Source: Actinokineospora terrae
GTDB taxonomy: Bacteria > Actinomycetota > Actinomycetes > Mycobacteriales > Pseudonocardiaceae
Reading direction: 5' to 3'
DNA: 64,000 nt
NCBI RefSeq assembly: GCF_900111175.1
Contig: NZ_FOGI01000007.1
Span: 1-64,000 of the forward strand
Shown here: one piece after another, positions 32,405-41,648 of the stretch
Layout of the letters: every line of letters begins with the position of its first letter
Numbering within the stretch: the stretch's first letter is position 1
Notes under the pieces: model-generated
What the model was told of the DNA's origin: nothing
What the model saw: only the letters and a program-made list of their open reading frames with translations
The model's database searches: none
Position numbers and translations under genes: made by a program

Positions 32405-32578
32405 ATGGAGTTCACCGTGCACGACTTCCTCCACGACGAGACCGGCTCGGTCTCCGTCGAGTACGCCCTCTGCGTCATGGGCGCTGCCCTGCTCGGCGGG
32501 GTGCTGATCGCCATCCTCATCAGCGACCAGGTGTCCGCGGCGCTGACGAAGATCATCATTGACGCGTTGTCGCCGTGA
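32405..32578 (+). CDS. Flp-type prepilin (DUF4244)
   Basis: The 57-residue protein is the likely major pilin. A short leader ends in DETG, and the sequence continues SVSVEYALCVMGAALLGGV: the peptidase site is G before SVSVE with Glu at +5, followed by one hydrophobic helix. It matches the size and site of Rv3656c-type pilins. ATG 32405 follows GAAAGAG. No prepilin peptidase is encoded in the window. Confidence 0.88.
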   Translation: MEFTVHDFLHDETGSVSVEYALCVMGAALLGGVLIAILISDQVSAALTKIIIDALSP

Positions 32579-32901
32579 ACGACGACAACGGCTCAGTCAC
32601 CGTCGAGGCGGCACTGGTCCTCAGTGCGATCGTGGCCGTTCTGCTGCTCGCCCTGACCGCCATCGCCGCCGCGGTGGACCACGTGCGCTGCGTGGACGCC
32701 GCCGCCCAAGCAGCCCGCCTGGCCATCAGGGGCGACTTCGGCCGAGCGCAGGCAGCAGCCCAGCAGGCGGCTCCACCCGAAGCCACCATCACCATCCACA
32801 CCACGTCCGACACGATCACCGTCACCATCGACACCAACCACCCGCTGTTCCCGACCCACGCCACCGCCCACGCTGTGCTGGAACCGGGGGTCACGCCGTG
32901 A
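32575..32901 (+). CDS. tadE: TadE-like pseudopilin
   Basis: The 108-residue protein has the prepilin-like site GSVTVEAALVLSAIVAVLLL (Glu +5) within its first 20 residues, then an extracellular domain. TadE-type pseudopilins are processed by the prepilin peptidase and needed for pilus assembly. GTG 32575 overlaps the pilin stop by 4 bp. Confidence 0.88.
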   Translation: MNDDNGSVTVEAALVLSAIVAVLLLALTAIAAAVDHVRCVDAAAQAARLAIRGDFGRAQAAAQQAAPPEATITIHTTSDTITVTIDTNHPLFPTHATAHAVLEPGVTP

Positions 32902-33311
32902 CCACCTATCCGCCGTGGACGCCGGGAGCCGAACACCACCCCGGCGAGGATCAGGGCGACGGCGGGTTCGCGACGGTTTTGGGTCTCGCGGTGATCGCCG
33001 GGGTGATGGCAGTGGTACTCATGGTCCTGACGTTCGGTGGTGTGGTCGCGGCCCGGCACCGGGCGCGGGGTGCCGCTGATCTCGGGGCGTTGGCCGCGGC
33101 CGCGCACGTGGTCGACGGCGTCGAGTCCGCTTGCGGGCGCGCCCGGTGGGTCGCCGAGCGGATGGGCGCGCGGCTCGTCCGGTGTGCGGTGAGCGGTTGG
33201 GACGCGACGGTCGAGGTGGTGGTCCCCGGTGTCGCGGTGGTCGGGACCGCGGTCGCGGCGGCGCGGGCCGGACCGGTCAGCGGCGGCCAAGCGGTCGGCT
33301 CCAGACGGTGA
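32898..33311 (+). CDS. TadE-like protein of the helicase/secretion neighborhood (Rv3654c-like)
   Basis: The 137-residue protein has a polar N-terminus of about 25 residues, a single hydrophobic helix (FATVLGLAVIAGVMAVVLMV) and an Ala-rich extracellular part with two Cys. It corresponds to TIGR03816-type proteins, always next to the tad genes and a DECH helicase. There is no Glu at +5 of the helix, so it may not be processed like a pilin. GTG 32898 overlaps the tadE stop (GTGA). Confidence 0.82.
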   Translation: MTTYPPWTPGAEHHPGEDQGDGGFATVLGLAVIAGVMAVVLMVLTFGGVVAARHRARGAADLGALAAAAHVVDGVESACGRARWVAERMGARLVRCAVSGWDATVEVVVPGVAVVGTAVAAARAGPVSGGQAVGSRR

Positions 33312-33621
33312 ACGGCATCACAGGATGTCCGGGGCCGTCCGGGTGGCGGCAGTGGTCACCCACCGTGGCGACCGGTGTTTCCGCAGGTGGCAGGCCCGCT
33401 AGCGGCGTCGCCGCGGTTCGGTGTACGGCCGTGCGTGGACCTCGCGGGGGTGTGCGGGTGACCGGTCCGGTGAGTTTGGTCGCTCCGGTCGGCCCACCGG
33501 TCACTTACCTCGCCAGACCGACCAGTTGTCGACGGCGAGTTTCGTACAGCGTCCTCGATGCCGTTGAGTGAGGTGTAGGGCGCCGGACCGGCTCCCGTAC
33601 CCCGAGGAGGCAGTGCCCGAG
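33312..33621 (+). other. Gene-less gap after the tad operon, with an inverted repeat
   Basis: GTGACCGGT (33458-33466) and ACCGGTCAC (33496-33504) form a 9-bp perfect stem around a 29-nt loop and could end the tad transcript. No gene is seen in the 310 bp. GAGGAGG at 33604-33610 is the ribosome site of the next gene. Confidence 0.4.
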
Positions 33622-34245
33622 ATGTTGGGAACCGTGAGGTCGGACAACTGGCGGCGAGCGTTCCGCGTCGAGCTGCGCGCCGAGGCGATCGGCCTCGCGT
33701 TCCGCGGCTGGCCGGTGCTGCCGGGTACCTACCCGGTCGCGGGCCACTGGGCCGGTCGCGACGGTTCCGAGGACTCCACGGGCCCCGTTCCGATCCACGC
33801 CGACTGGCAGGACCGGGTCGGCACCAAGGCCGAGCAGGTCGCCACCTGGTGGACCGGTCAGCCTTACAGCCTGCTGCTGGCCACCGGCCTGGGCTACGAC
33901 GCCATCGAGGTCGGCGACGACCTCGGCAGGCGCGCGGCCAGGGTGCTGCGGTCGGTCGGGCTGCCGGTGCCGATCCTCGCCACCCCGGAGCACCGCTGGT
34001 TCTTCCTCACCCGCACCGGGTCCGGCCTCACCGCCGAACTCGCCGCCAACCCCGACATCGCGCTGCGCGGCACCGGCGACTGGATCCCCCTGCCGCCCAG
34101 CCCGTTCCAGCACGGCGTCGTGCACTGGCGGGTCAAGCCCGAGGTGTGCGGCTGGCAGATCCCGACCACCGAGACCATCCAGGACGCACTGCTCGACGCG
34201 CTGCGCGAACCGACCACCCGCCCACTGGTCGCCACCGGCGACTGA
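33622..34245 (+). CDS. Bifunctional DNA primase/polymerase-like protein
   Basis: The 207-residue protein resembles the N-terminal prim-pol domain (PF09250) by its start (ALRF-like ELRAEAIGLAFRGWPVLPGTYP), the TKAEQVATWWTGQPYSLLLATGLG segment and the late GTGDWIPLPPSP region. The usual catalytic Asp pair of the xDxD motif is reduced (YDAIEVGDDLG), so polymerase activity is doubtful. ATG 33622 is chosen because GAGGAGG lies 11 nt before it; GTG 33613 is too close. The gene stands alone between the tad operon and a large convergent gap. Confidence 0.7.
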   Translation: MLGTVRSDNWRRAFRVELRAEAIGLAFRGWPVLPGTYPVAGHWAGRDGSEDSTGPVPIHADWQDRVGTKAEQVATWWTGQPYSLLLATGLGYDAIEVGDDLGRRAARVLRSVGLPVPILATPEHRWFFLTRTGSGLTAELAANPDIALRGTGDWIPLPPSPFQHGVVHWRVKPEVCGWQIPTTETIQDALLDALREPTTRPLVATGD

Positions 34246-34894
34246 CCGACCACCACCCACCGTGGTGGACCGGATCCCGCCCTCCCGCCAAGGGCGCCCG
34301 GTTCGACCACACCCAGCCTGTCCACCGGGCCGACGCTCAACTCCCGCCCGAGTGCGTCCCCGGAGGACAGGCAGCCAGCCGAGCACAAGCTGGGGACTCC
34401 GGTCTCCCGCGCACCGCCACGGACAGGGACAGCGGCCCAGCCGCCCAGTCGACACCCCGCCCCGGGATGACCGACCCTGCACCAGGCACCGACCCGCCTC
34501 CCGGTGCCTACCCCGCAGGTCGCGAACTCCCCGTCGACGGTCCCGCGCACACACCCGTGGCCACGCGGTAGCAGACCCGAGCCCCCAAGCTCGGCGGCAT
34601 GCAGCGCGCCGGGAAGCGCGACCGCCCAACCGGTCGCCCCCGGCGCGCTGCCGCATCTCCACCCTTTGCTGTGGGAGGAGAGGGTTCCGGGGCGGCGTTG
34701 CCACAGGGCGCGCAGTCGGGCAAGGGCCGCGAGCCTCGCCGCTCGGGCTGAGGTTGGGACGCACGAAGGCCAACGCAGGAGAAACCACTCCACCGCCAAC
34801 CAACGCTGGCGAGGAACAGGGACGGGTATCGGTTTCCACGATCGTGGGCCACCCACGCGCTTCTCGGATCTGCTGATCCTCACGCGCCCTTCTG
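34246..34894. other. Gene-less stretch after the primase-like gene
   Basis: Several frames are open on both strands, but none has consistent third-position bias, a ribosome site or a recognisable product. I call nothing here. Confidence 0.5.
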
Positions 34895-35270
34895 CGACGT
34901 TGGCCAACCACGCGCCCCTCTCACGCGTTGGCCCCAACGCGCCCCTCTCAGACGTTGGCCGACACGCGCTCCTCGGAGTCGCTGGTGCCAAGCCGGCTCG
35001 ATGGGGCGGACTTGTTTTGCGTGGGGGAGCAGTGCCCGTAGCGTCGTTCGCGGACAGGGCCATGCTTTTCGGCCCCTGCTTTGCGGTCCTGCCACGGGCG
35101 CTGTCGGGGCCCCGCGCAAAACAAGTTCGCCGCATTGAGCAAAGCTCGTAACTCGCGCCCCCACGCAATGCCGAAGGCGAGCCGTTGATCGTCGACGCCG
35201 CAGGCGAGACCGAGAGCCGCCTACCCCCAGCTCAAGATCAACCGCCCCAAGATCCCCCGAATACACAGCC
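34895..35270 (-). repeat. Dispersed palindromic repeat, copy C (inverted)
   Basis: Arms at 34996-35026 and 35110-35140 (31 nt, about four mismatches) enclose 83 nt. The invariant 20-mer lies at 34970-34989 on the minus strand. Three 27-nt units with GGCCAACG and GAGAGGGGCGCGT occupy about 34895-34968. The outer 130 bp (35141-35270) match copy B. Like copy B it lies in a gap between convergent genes, here the primase-like gene and the helicase. Confidence 0.85.
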
Positions 35271-35359
35271 TATCGAGCCCTCACAAGCCTCCAGAAGCAC
35301 AAATTCCCGCCTGTGCACAACAACCTCCCATGGGGACAACTCCGCCACCAACCCCAGAC

Positions 35360-37735
35360 CTACTCAGCCCCAGCCCGCAATGCCTGCACAGCAACCCGCA
35401 ACACCTTCAAAGCCCCACCCTTGTCCAACGGCTCGTTCCCGTTGCCGCACTTCGGCGACTGGACACAAGACGGGCAGCCCGTGGGGCAGTCGCAGGAGGT
35501 TATGGCTTGGTGGGTGGCTTGGAGCCAGGGGAGGAGGGCGGCGTGGCCTCGGTCGGCGAAGCCTGCGCCGCCGGGGTGGCCGTCGTGGACGAAGATGGTG
35601 GGGTGGGCGGTGTCGGGGTGCAGGGCGGTGGAGACGCCGCCGATGTCCCAGCGGTCGCAGGTGGCGAAGAGGGGGAGCAGGCCGATCGCGGCGTGTTCGG
35701 CGGCGTGCAGGGAGCCGGGGATCTCGGTGCGGGCCAAACCCGCTGCCGTCAACAGGTCCTGGTCGATCGTGTACCAGACCGCGCGGGTGTTGAGGGTCGA
35801 CTCCGGTAGGTCCAACGGCACCTGGTCCAACACCTGGCCTGACGGCAGGCGGCGGAGGTAACCGACCACCTGGGACGTCACTGCTACCTCGCCCAGGCAC
35901 ACCGTCACGCCGCCATAAGCCTGCTGCGACAGCGTAGACAGCACCGAGATGTCGACGACCTCACGAGGCGAGGTGGTCCAATCTGGGCTCTCCGGGTGCA
36001 CCAGCGCTAGAAGCCCGTCGAGGTCCAGTTCGTCGACCACATAAGAGCGCCCCTGGTGCAGGTACAGCGCCCCCTCGTGCACCGTCGAACACGCCTTGCC
36101 CTGGCTGACCGTTCCCAGCATCCGCCCGGAATCGGCTTCCACGACCGCGACCTGCTCGCCCCCGGAACCCCGGATGTCAACAGCCCCTTGGGGGCGTTCG
36201 CGCGAGGTCCAGTACCAGCCGTTGGGTCGTTTCCGCAGGGTTCCGGACGCCACCAGGGAATCCAGCACCGGGCGGGCGCCCGGCCCGAACGCGGGTAGGC
36301 ACGCCTCGGTCAGCGGCAGTTCCGCCGCCGCGCACGCCAGTTGCGGGGCCAGCACGTACGGGTTGCCCGGGTCGGTGACCGTGGCCTCCACCGGCTTGTC
36401 CAGGATCGCCGCCGGGTGGTGCACGAGATAGGTGTCCAACGGGTCGTCGCGCGCCACGAACACCACCAGCGCCGAGTCGCCGGACCGCCCGGCGCGCCCG
36501 GCCTGCTGCCAGAACGAGGCCAGCGTCCCCGGGTACCCGGCCACCACCACCGCGTCCAACCCGGCGATGTCGACCCCGAGCTCCAGCGCGTTGGTGCTCG
36601 CCACCCCCAGCAGCTCACCGGAGGCCAGCGCCTGCTCCAACGCGCGCCGCTCCTCCGGCAGGAACCCCGCGCGGTAGGCGGCGACCCGGCTGGACAGCGC
36701 CGGGTCGACCTCGTCGAGGATGCGCCGCGCCCCCAACGCGGTCAGCTCCGCGCCCAGCCGGGACCGCACGAACGTCAGCGACCGCGCGCCCTCGATGACC
36801 AGGTCGGCCATGATCCGCGCGCTCTCCGCGCCTGCCGAGCGCCGCACCGGGGCGCCGTTCTCGCCGGAGAGCTCCGTCAGCGGCGGCTCCCACAGCGCCA
36901 CCGTGCGCGCCCCGCGCGGCGACGCGTCGTCGGCGACCGCCACGCAGTCCACTCCGGACAGGCGGGTGGCCGACCCGGCCGGGTCCGACACCGTCGCCGA
37001 CGCCAGCACGAACACCGGGTCCGCGCCGTAGCGCAGGGCGACCCGGCGCAGGCGGCGCAGCAGCAGCGCGACGTGCGAGCCGAACACGCCCCGGTAGGCG
37101 TGGCACTCGTCGACCACCACGAACCGCAGGCGCCGGAAGAACGACGTCCACTGGTCGTGCCTGGGCAGGATGCCGCGGTGGACCATGTCCGGGTTGGTGA
37201 AGATCCAGCGCGCGTGGGAGCGCACCCAGTCGCGTTCGACCATCGGGGTGTCGCCGTCGTAGGCCGACGCGCGCAGGTCCGGCAGCTCCAGTTCGTGCAC
37301 CGCGCGGAGCTGATCGGCCCCCAATGCCTTGGTGGGCGAGATATAGAGGGCAGTCGCGCGCGCGTCCTCCGTCAGCGCTGCCGTCACCGGTAGCTGGTAC
37401 GCCAAGGACTTGCCGGAAGCGGTACCCGTCGCGATCACCACGCTGCGACCCGCGTACGCGTGCTCCGCGGCGTCGACCTGGTGCGTCCACGGCAGCCGGA
37501 CTCCCGTGCGGACAAACGCCTCCCGCACCGGCTCCGGTGTCCACGCGGGCCACGGCGCGGTGGACTCGGCGCGGGCGGGGAGCTCGGCGACGTGGGTGAC
37601 CGGGTTCTCGCCGCTGGGCACCCCGGCCAGCACCCGGCCGAGCAGCACGGCGCCGCGGTCGGTCGCCAGCTCGACAGTCACCCGTCGAGCTTCGCACACC
37701 GGGCGGACAGCCTGGGCGGCGGTAAAGATGATCAT
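35360..37735 (-). CDS. DECH-box superfamily 2 helicase with C-terminal zinc domain (MrfA-like)
   Basis: The 791-residue protein has helicase motifs ATGTASGKSLAYQLP (Walker A), FVVVDECHAYRGVFGSH (Walker B, DECH), VLASATVSDP and QQAGRAGRSGD (motif VI). A DUF1998/MZB C-terminus with four clustered Cys (CDCPTGCPSCVQSPKCGNG) follows. It matches the helicase of the helicase/secretion neighborhood (TIGR03817, Rv3649) and the architecture of B. subtilis MrfA, a mitomycin-lesion repair helicase. ATG 37735 is the likely start; a GTG 16 codons later is possible. The link to the tad genes is positional only. Confidence 0.92.
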   Translation of the reverse strand: MIIFTAAQAVRPVCEARRVTVELATDRGAVLLGRVLAGVPSGENPVTHVAELPARAESTAPWPAWTPEPVREAFVRTGVRLPWTHQVDAAEHAYAGRSVVIATGTASGKSLAYQLPVTAALTEDARATALYISPTKALGADQLRAVHELELPDLRASAYDGDTPMVERDWVRSHARWIFTNPDMVHRGILPRHDQWTSFFRRLRFVVVDECHAYRGVFGSHVALLLRRLRRVALRYGADPVFVLASATVSDPAGSATRLSGVDCVAVADDASPRGARTVALWEPPLTELSGENGAPVRRSAGAESARIMADLVIEGARSLTFVRSRLGAELTALGARRILDEVDPALSSRVAAYRAGFLPEERRALEQALASGELLGVASTNALELGVDIAGLDAVVVAGYPGTLASFWQQAGRAGRSGDSALVVFVARDDPLDTYLVHHPAAILDKPVEATVTDPGNPYVLAPQLACAAAELPLTEACLPAFGPGARPVLDSLVASGTLRKRPNGWYWTSRERPQGAVDIRGSGGEQVAVVEADSGRMLGTVSQGKACSTVHEGALYLHQGRSYVVDELDLDGLLALVHPESPDWTTSPREVVDISVLSTLSQQAYGGVTVCLGEVAVTSQVVGYLRRLPSGQVLDQVPLDLPESTLNTRAVWYTIDQDLLTAAGLARTEIPGSLHAAEHAAIGLLPLFATCDRWDIGGVSTALHPDTAHPTIFVHDGHPGGAGFADRGHAALLPWLQATHQAITSCDCPTGCPSCVQSPKCGNGNEPLDKGGALKVLRVAVQALRAGAE

Positions 37736-37826
37736 GAGAGTTTGGTCACAGTCCGCCCGCGTAACATCACTGACCGTGCACGGTATGGGACAGCTCGCGT
37801 AGGTGATCCGCTTTACCAATAGACTC

Positions 37827-37907
37827 CGCCGACATCCCACCGATTGTGGTGGCGCACACGCGAAAACGGGGTCGGTAGACGTCTTGTGGTAATGGCGGAT
37901 GTCGGCG
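37827..37907 (+). promoter_or_regulatory. Inverted repeats in the hppA leader
   Basis: CGCCGACATCC (37827-37837) and GGATGTCGGCG (37897-37907) are exact complements 59 nt apart. Between them lies a small CCACC/GGTGG hairpin. The right arm is 28 bp before the hppA start, so the structure could lie in its 5' leader. Whether it regulates is unknown. Confidence 0.4.
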
Positions 37908-37935
37908 CTGTACAGGCAGATCATCAGGAGGACGG

Positions 37936-40233
37936 ATGTCCGGGCAGTTCCTCGCGGAGGGCCTGACGCTCACCGGCGGAGACCGCGGTGTAGTCGCCGT
38001 GGTCGCCGTGATCGCCCTCGCCGCTCTTGCCGTCGGCTATGTCTTGCTCAAGGAGGTCCTGGCCGCCGGTCAGGGCACCGTGAAGATGCAGGAGATCGCC
38101 AAGGCGGTTCAGGAGGGCGCGGCGGCTTATCTCAAGCGGCAGCGCAACACACTTCTCATCTTCGGTACAGCCGTGTTCCTGCTGCTGTTCCTGCTACCCG
38201 CCGACAGTGCGGGCGAGCGGATAGGCCGCTCGCTGTTCTTCCTGGTCGGCGCGGTCTTCTCGTTCACCATCGGCTACCTGGGCATGTGGCTGGCCACCCA
38301 GGCCAACCTGCGCGTGGCCGCCGCGTCGATCGAGGACGGCGGCCGGGAGAAGGCCACCAGGATCGCCTTCCGCACCGGTGGCGCGGTGGGCATGGCGACC
38401 GTGGGCCTCGGCCTGTTCGGCGCCGCGATCGTGGTGCTCGTCTACACCGGCACCGCGCCCAAGGTGCTGGAGGGCTTCGGCTTCGGCGCCGCGCTGATCG
38501 CGATGTTCATGCGCGTCGGCGGCGGCATCTTCACCAAGGCGGCCGACGTCGGCGCGGACCTGGTCGGCAAGGTCGAGCAGAACATCCCCGAGGACGACCC
38601 CCGCAACGCCGCCACCATCGCCGACAACGTCGGCGACAACGTGGGTGACTGCGCGGGCATGGCGGCCGACCTGTTCGAGTCCTACGCGGTGACCCTGGTC
38701 GCCGCGCTCATCCTGGGCAGCACCGCGTTCGGCGCGTCCGGGCTGCTGTTCCCGCTGATCGTCCCCGCCCTCGGCGTGATCACCGCGATGCTCGGTGTCT
38801 ACATCACCAAGGCCCGCCCGGGGGAGAGCGGCCTGACCGCGATCAACCGGTCGTTCTACATCTCCGCGCTCTTCTCGGCCGTGCTGTGCACCGCGGCGGC
38901 GTTCATCTTCCTGCCGACCTCGTTCTCCGAGCTCGGCGCGCCGGAGACGGCGCAGATCGCGGGCAGCCCCGCGGTGATCGCGGCCATCGCGGTGATCATC
39001 GGCATCGTGCTGGCAGGCGTGATCCTCTGGCTGACCGGCTACTACACCGGCACCGAGTACAAGCCGGTCAAGGAGGTCGGCAAGACCTCGCTGACCGGTG
39101 CGGCCACGGTGATCCTGTCCGGCATCTCGGTCGGTTTCGAGTCCGCTGTCTACACCGCGATCGTCATCGGCGCGGCCGTCTACGGCGCGTTCCTGCTGTC
39201 CGGCTCGGTGATCGTGGCGCTGTTCGCCATCGCGCTCGCGGGCTGCGGCCTGCTCACCACCGTCGGCGTGATCGTCGCGATGGACACCTTCGGCCCGGTT
39301 TCCGACAACGCGCAGGGCATCGCGGAGATGTCCGGCGACGTGCACGGCGAGGGCGCGCAGATCCTCACCGAGCTCGACGCGGTCGGCAACACCACCAAGG
39401 CCATCACCAAGGGCATCGCGATCGCCACGGCCGTGCTCGCCGCGACCGCGCTGTTCGGCTCTTACCAGGACGCGATCGGTAAGGCCCTCGGCAAGGCAGG
39501 CCAGACGATCGCCGATGGCGGCAACGCGTTCTCGTTCCTGGTCTACAGCCCGAACGTGCTCGTCGGCGTCATCATCGGTGCCGCGGTCGTGTTCATGTTC
39601 TCCGGTCTCGCGGTCAACGCCGTGACCCGCGCGGCAGGCGCGATCGTGTTCGAGGTCCGCCGCCAGTTCCGCGAGATCCCCGGGATCATGGAGGGCACCG
39701 GCAAGCCCGAGTACGGCCGCGTGGTCGACATCTGCACCCGCGACTCGCTGCGCGAGCTGGCCACCCCCGGTCTGCTCGCGGTGCTCGCCCCGATCGCGGT
39801 CGGGTTCGGCCTCGGCGTCGGCCCGCTCGCGGGCTACCTCGGCGGCGCCATCGCGACCGGCACGCTGATGGCGGTGTTCCTGGCCAACTCCGGTGGCGCC
39901 TGGGACAACGCCAAGAAGCTGGTCGAGGACGGCAACCACGGCGGCAAGGGGTCCGACGCGCACGCCGCGACGGTCATCGGCGACACCGTGGGCGACCCGT
40001 TCAAGGACACCGCAGGCCCGGCGATCAACCCGCTGATCAAGGTGATGAACCTGGTCTCGGTGCTGATCGCGCCCGCCATCGTGACCCTGTCGGTCGGCGT
40101 GGACGCCTCGACCGGCGCCCGGGTCGGCATCGCGCTCGGCGCTGTCGTGCTGATCGTGGCGGCCGTCGTGGTCTCCAAGCGGCGCGGTACCGCTATCGCC
40201 GACACCCCGGCGGAAACGACCGCGAACGTCTAA
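37936..40233 (+). CDS. hppA: K+-insensitive proton-pumping membrane pyrophosphatase
   Basis: The 765-residue protein has about 16 membrane helices. The catalytic loop GGGIFTKAADVGADLVGKVE continues into IPEDDPRNAATIADNVGDNVGD. The later DTVGDPFKDTAGPAINPLIK is also intact. GNTTKAITKGIAIATA carries the Lys that replaces K+ in the K+-independent class. It couples PPi hydrolysis to proton export. ATG 37936 has AGGAGGA a few bases upstream. A strong terminator follows. Confidence 0.97.
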   Translation: MSGQFLAEGLTLTGGDRGVVAVVAVIALAALAVGYVLLKEVLAAGQGTVKMQEIAKAVQEGAAAYLKRQRNTLLIFGTAVFLLLFLLPADSAGERIGRSLFFLVGAVFSFTIGYLGMWLATQANLRVAAASIEDGGREKATRIAFRTGGAVGMATVGLGLFGAAIVVLVYTGTAPKVLEGFGFGAALIAMFMRVGGGIFTKAADVGADLVGKVEQNIPEDDPRNAATIADNVGDNVGDCAGMAADLFESYAVTLVAALILGSTAFGASGLLFPLIVPALGVITAMLGVYITKARPGESGLTAINRSFYISALFSAVLCTAAAFIFLPTSFSELGAPETAQIAGSPAVIAAIAVIIGIVLAGVILWLTGYYTGTEYKPVKEVGKTSLTGAATVILSGISVGFESAVYTAIVIGAAVYGAFLLSGSVIVALFAIALAGCGLLTTVGVIVAMDTFGPVSDNAQGIAEMSGDVHGEGAQILTELDAVGNTTKAITKGIAIATAVLAATALFGSYQDAIGKALGKAGQTIADGGNAFSFLVYSPNVLVGVIIGAAVVFMFSGLAVNAVTRAAGAIVFEVRRQFREIPGIMEGTGKPEYGRVVDICTRDSLRELATPGLLAVLAPIAVGFGLGVGPLAGYLGGAIATGTLMAVFLANSGGAWDNAKKLVEDGNHGGKGSDAHAATVIGDTVGDPFKDTAGPAINPLIKVMNLVSVLIAPAIVTLSVGVDASTGARVGIALGAVVLIVAAVVVSKRRGTAIADTPAETTANV

Positions 40234-40251
40234 TCCCGTTCGCGTTAGCCC

Positions 40252-40287
40252 GATGAGGCAGGTCCCGTTCGCGGGACCTGCCTCATC
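40252..40287 (+). terminator. hppA terminator, 16-bp stem with TTCG loop
   Basis: GATGAGGCAGGTCCCG (40252-40267) pairs perfectly with 40272-40287 around a TTCG tetraloop. It lies 18 bp after the hppA stop. Confidence 0.9.
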
Positions 40288-40386
40288 CGGTCTGCGGGGG
40301 TTCACCGGAGCGTGGGAGCATCTTGGGCATTCGCCGGGAGGCTTCCCCGGGCGCCTCCACGGACAACCAATGCAAGGAGAATTGAC

Positions 40387-41022
40387 ATGGCACGTCGACT
40401 CGTCGCCTTCACCGCGGCGGCCGCTGCCCTGACCATCAGCCTCGCGGGCTGCGGTGGCAGCGACAAGGCCACCGGCGGCTCCTCGAGCGGCGCGGCGGCC
40501 ACGACGACCACCGCGACCTCCGCCGCTTCCGGCGGCGACGCCACCGCGTGGGCCGAGAAGGTCTGCGCCTCGGTCGCCCCGCAGGTGACCGCGCTCTCCA
40601 CGCAGCCGGAGATCGACCAGAGCAACCCGGTGAAGGCCCAGGCCTCGCTGGTGGAGTACCTGGACAAGTTCTCCGGCGCGCTGGACAAGATGATCAGCAG
40701 CTTCAGCGACGCCGGTGACCCGCCGGTCGCCGACGGCAAGGCGCTGGTCGCCAAGGCCACCTCCGCGCTGGAGGAGGCCAAGACCGCGGTAGACACCGCG
40801 AAGACCAACCTGGCCGCCGCCTCGCCGTCGGACCCGGCCGCCTTCCAGGCCGCATTCCTCAAGGTCGGCGAGGACCTGCAGGCGCTGCAGAAGCTCGAGG
40901 ACCCGACCAAGGGCCTGCGCGGCAGCGCGGAACTGGACAAGGCGTTCAAGGCGGCCCCGAGCTGCAAGGCGCTCGACGGCGACGCCGCGTCCGGCACCGC
41001 GAGCAGCACCCCCACCTCCTGA
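40387..41022 (+). CDS. Lipoprotein of unknown function (paralogue 1)
   Basis: The 211-residue protein starts with a lipoprotein signal ending LSLAGC-type (TISLAGCGG). A Ser/Thr/Ala-rich linker and a helical domain framed by two Cys (EKVCASVAPQ and APSCKAL) follow. AAGGAG before ATG 40387 fixes the start. It is homologous to the next gene (AWAxxxCAxVA near the start and AP-x-C at the end), so this is a tandem duplication. The role is unknown; it should be anchored outside the membrane. Confidence 0.85.
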   Translation: MARRLVAFTAAAAALTISLAGCGGSDKATGGSSSGAAATTTTATSAASGGDATAWAEKVCASVAPQVTALSTQPEIDQSNPVKAQASLVEYLDKFSGALDKMISSFSDAGDPPVADGKALVAKATSALEEAKTAVDTAKTNLAAASPSDPAAFQAAFLKVGEDLQALQKLEDPTKGLRGSAELDKAFKAAPSCKALDGDAASGTASSTPTS

Positions 41023-41555
41023 TCACCGGGCGCACCTGGCTGGTTCTGGCCGTGGCGGGCACCGCGCTCGCCACGGCCTGCTCGGCCGCGCCCGACCCCG
41101 ACCCGTCCGCCATGGTCGCCTGGGCCGACCGGTTCTGCGCGGTGGTCGCCGACGCCGGTGCGGTGCTGGCGACACCGCTGCCCGACATCGACCTGGCCGA
41201 CCCGGACGCCGCCCGCACCGCGCTCGCGGCGTACCTGTCGGCCCTCACCGACGGCCTCAGCAGCGCCGTCACCGCCATCGACGCGCTGGCGCCCTCCCCG
41301 ATCACCGGCGGTGACCGCGCTGCGCACGTCGCCGCCGACACCTACCGCGGCCTGCGCGCCCCGCTCGACGAGGCGCGGACCGTGCTCGACGACAACACCA
41401 CCGCCCACGTCGTGGCCGAGGTCGCGGGCGAGGTGGCGCCCGAGGTGGCCGCGCTCGACCTGGCCGACCCGCTCGCCGGGACCGCCGGGTCCGACGTCAC
41501 CCGATGGGCCGAACGCGCGCCGCAGTGCGACCGGGTCCCCGCGCTGCGCGGCTGA
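41019..41555 (+). CDS. Lipoprotein of unknown function (paralogue 2), probable CTG start
   Basis: The frame encodes a diverged copy of the previous lipoprotein (MVAWADRFCAVVADAG ... ERAPQCDRVPAL). GTG 41052 would begin inside the signal peptide (AGTALATAC) with no charged n-region. Extending to CTG 41019, which overlaps the upstream stop as CTGA, gives ITGRTWLVLAVAGTALATAC, a proper lipoprotein signal. I therefore propose a coupled CTG start, as inference. The product is about 178 residues. Confidence 0.6.
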   Translation: MITGRTWLVLAVAGTALATACSAAPDPDPSAMVAWADRFCAVVADAGAVLATPLPDIDLADPDAARTALAAYLSALTDGLSSAVTAIDALAPSPITGGDRAAHVAADTYRGLRAPLDEARTVLDDNTTAHVVAEVAGEVAPEVAALDLADPLAGTAGSDVTRWAERAPQCDRVPALRG

Positions 41556-41648
41556 CCGCCCCGCGTTCCTCCGTTCGGGGTAAATCCGGTGCCCACCCGG
41601 GGTCCGGACGCTTTACCGTGATCGAACTGCTGTTCTATTCTGAGCGCC

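Noticed and set aside
34262..34876. A 204-codon plus-strand gene after the primase-like gene
   Set aside because: It is Arg/Pro-rich, lacks third-position bias and a ribosome site, and has no recognisable domain.
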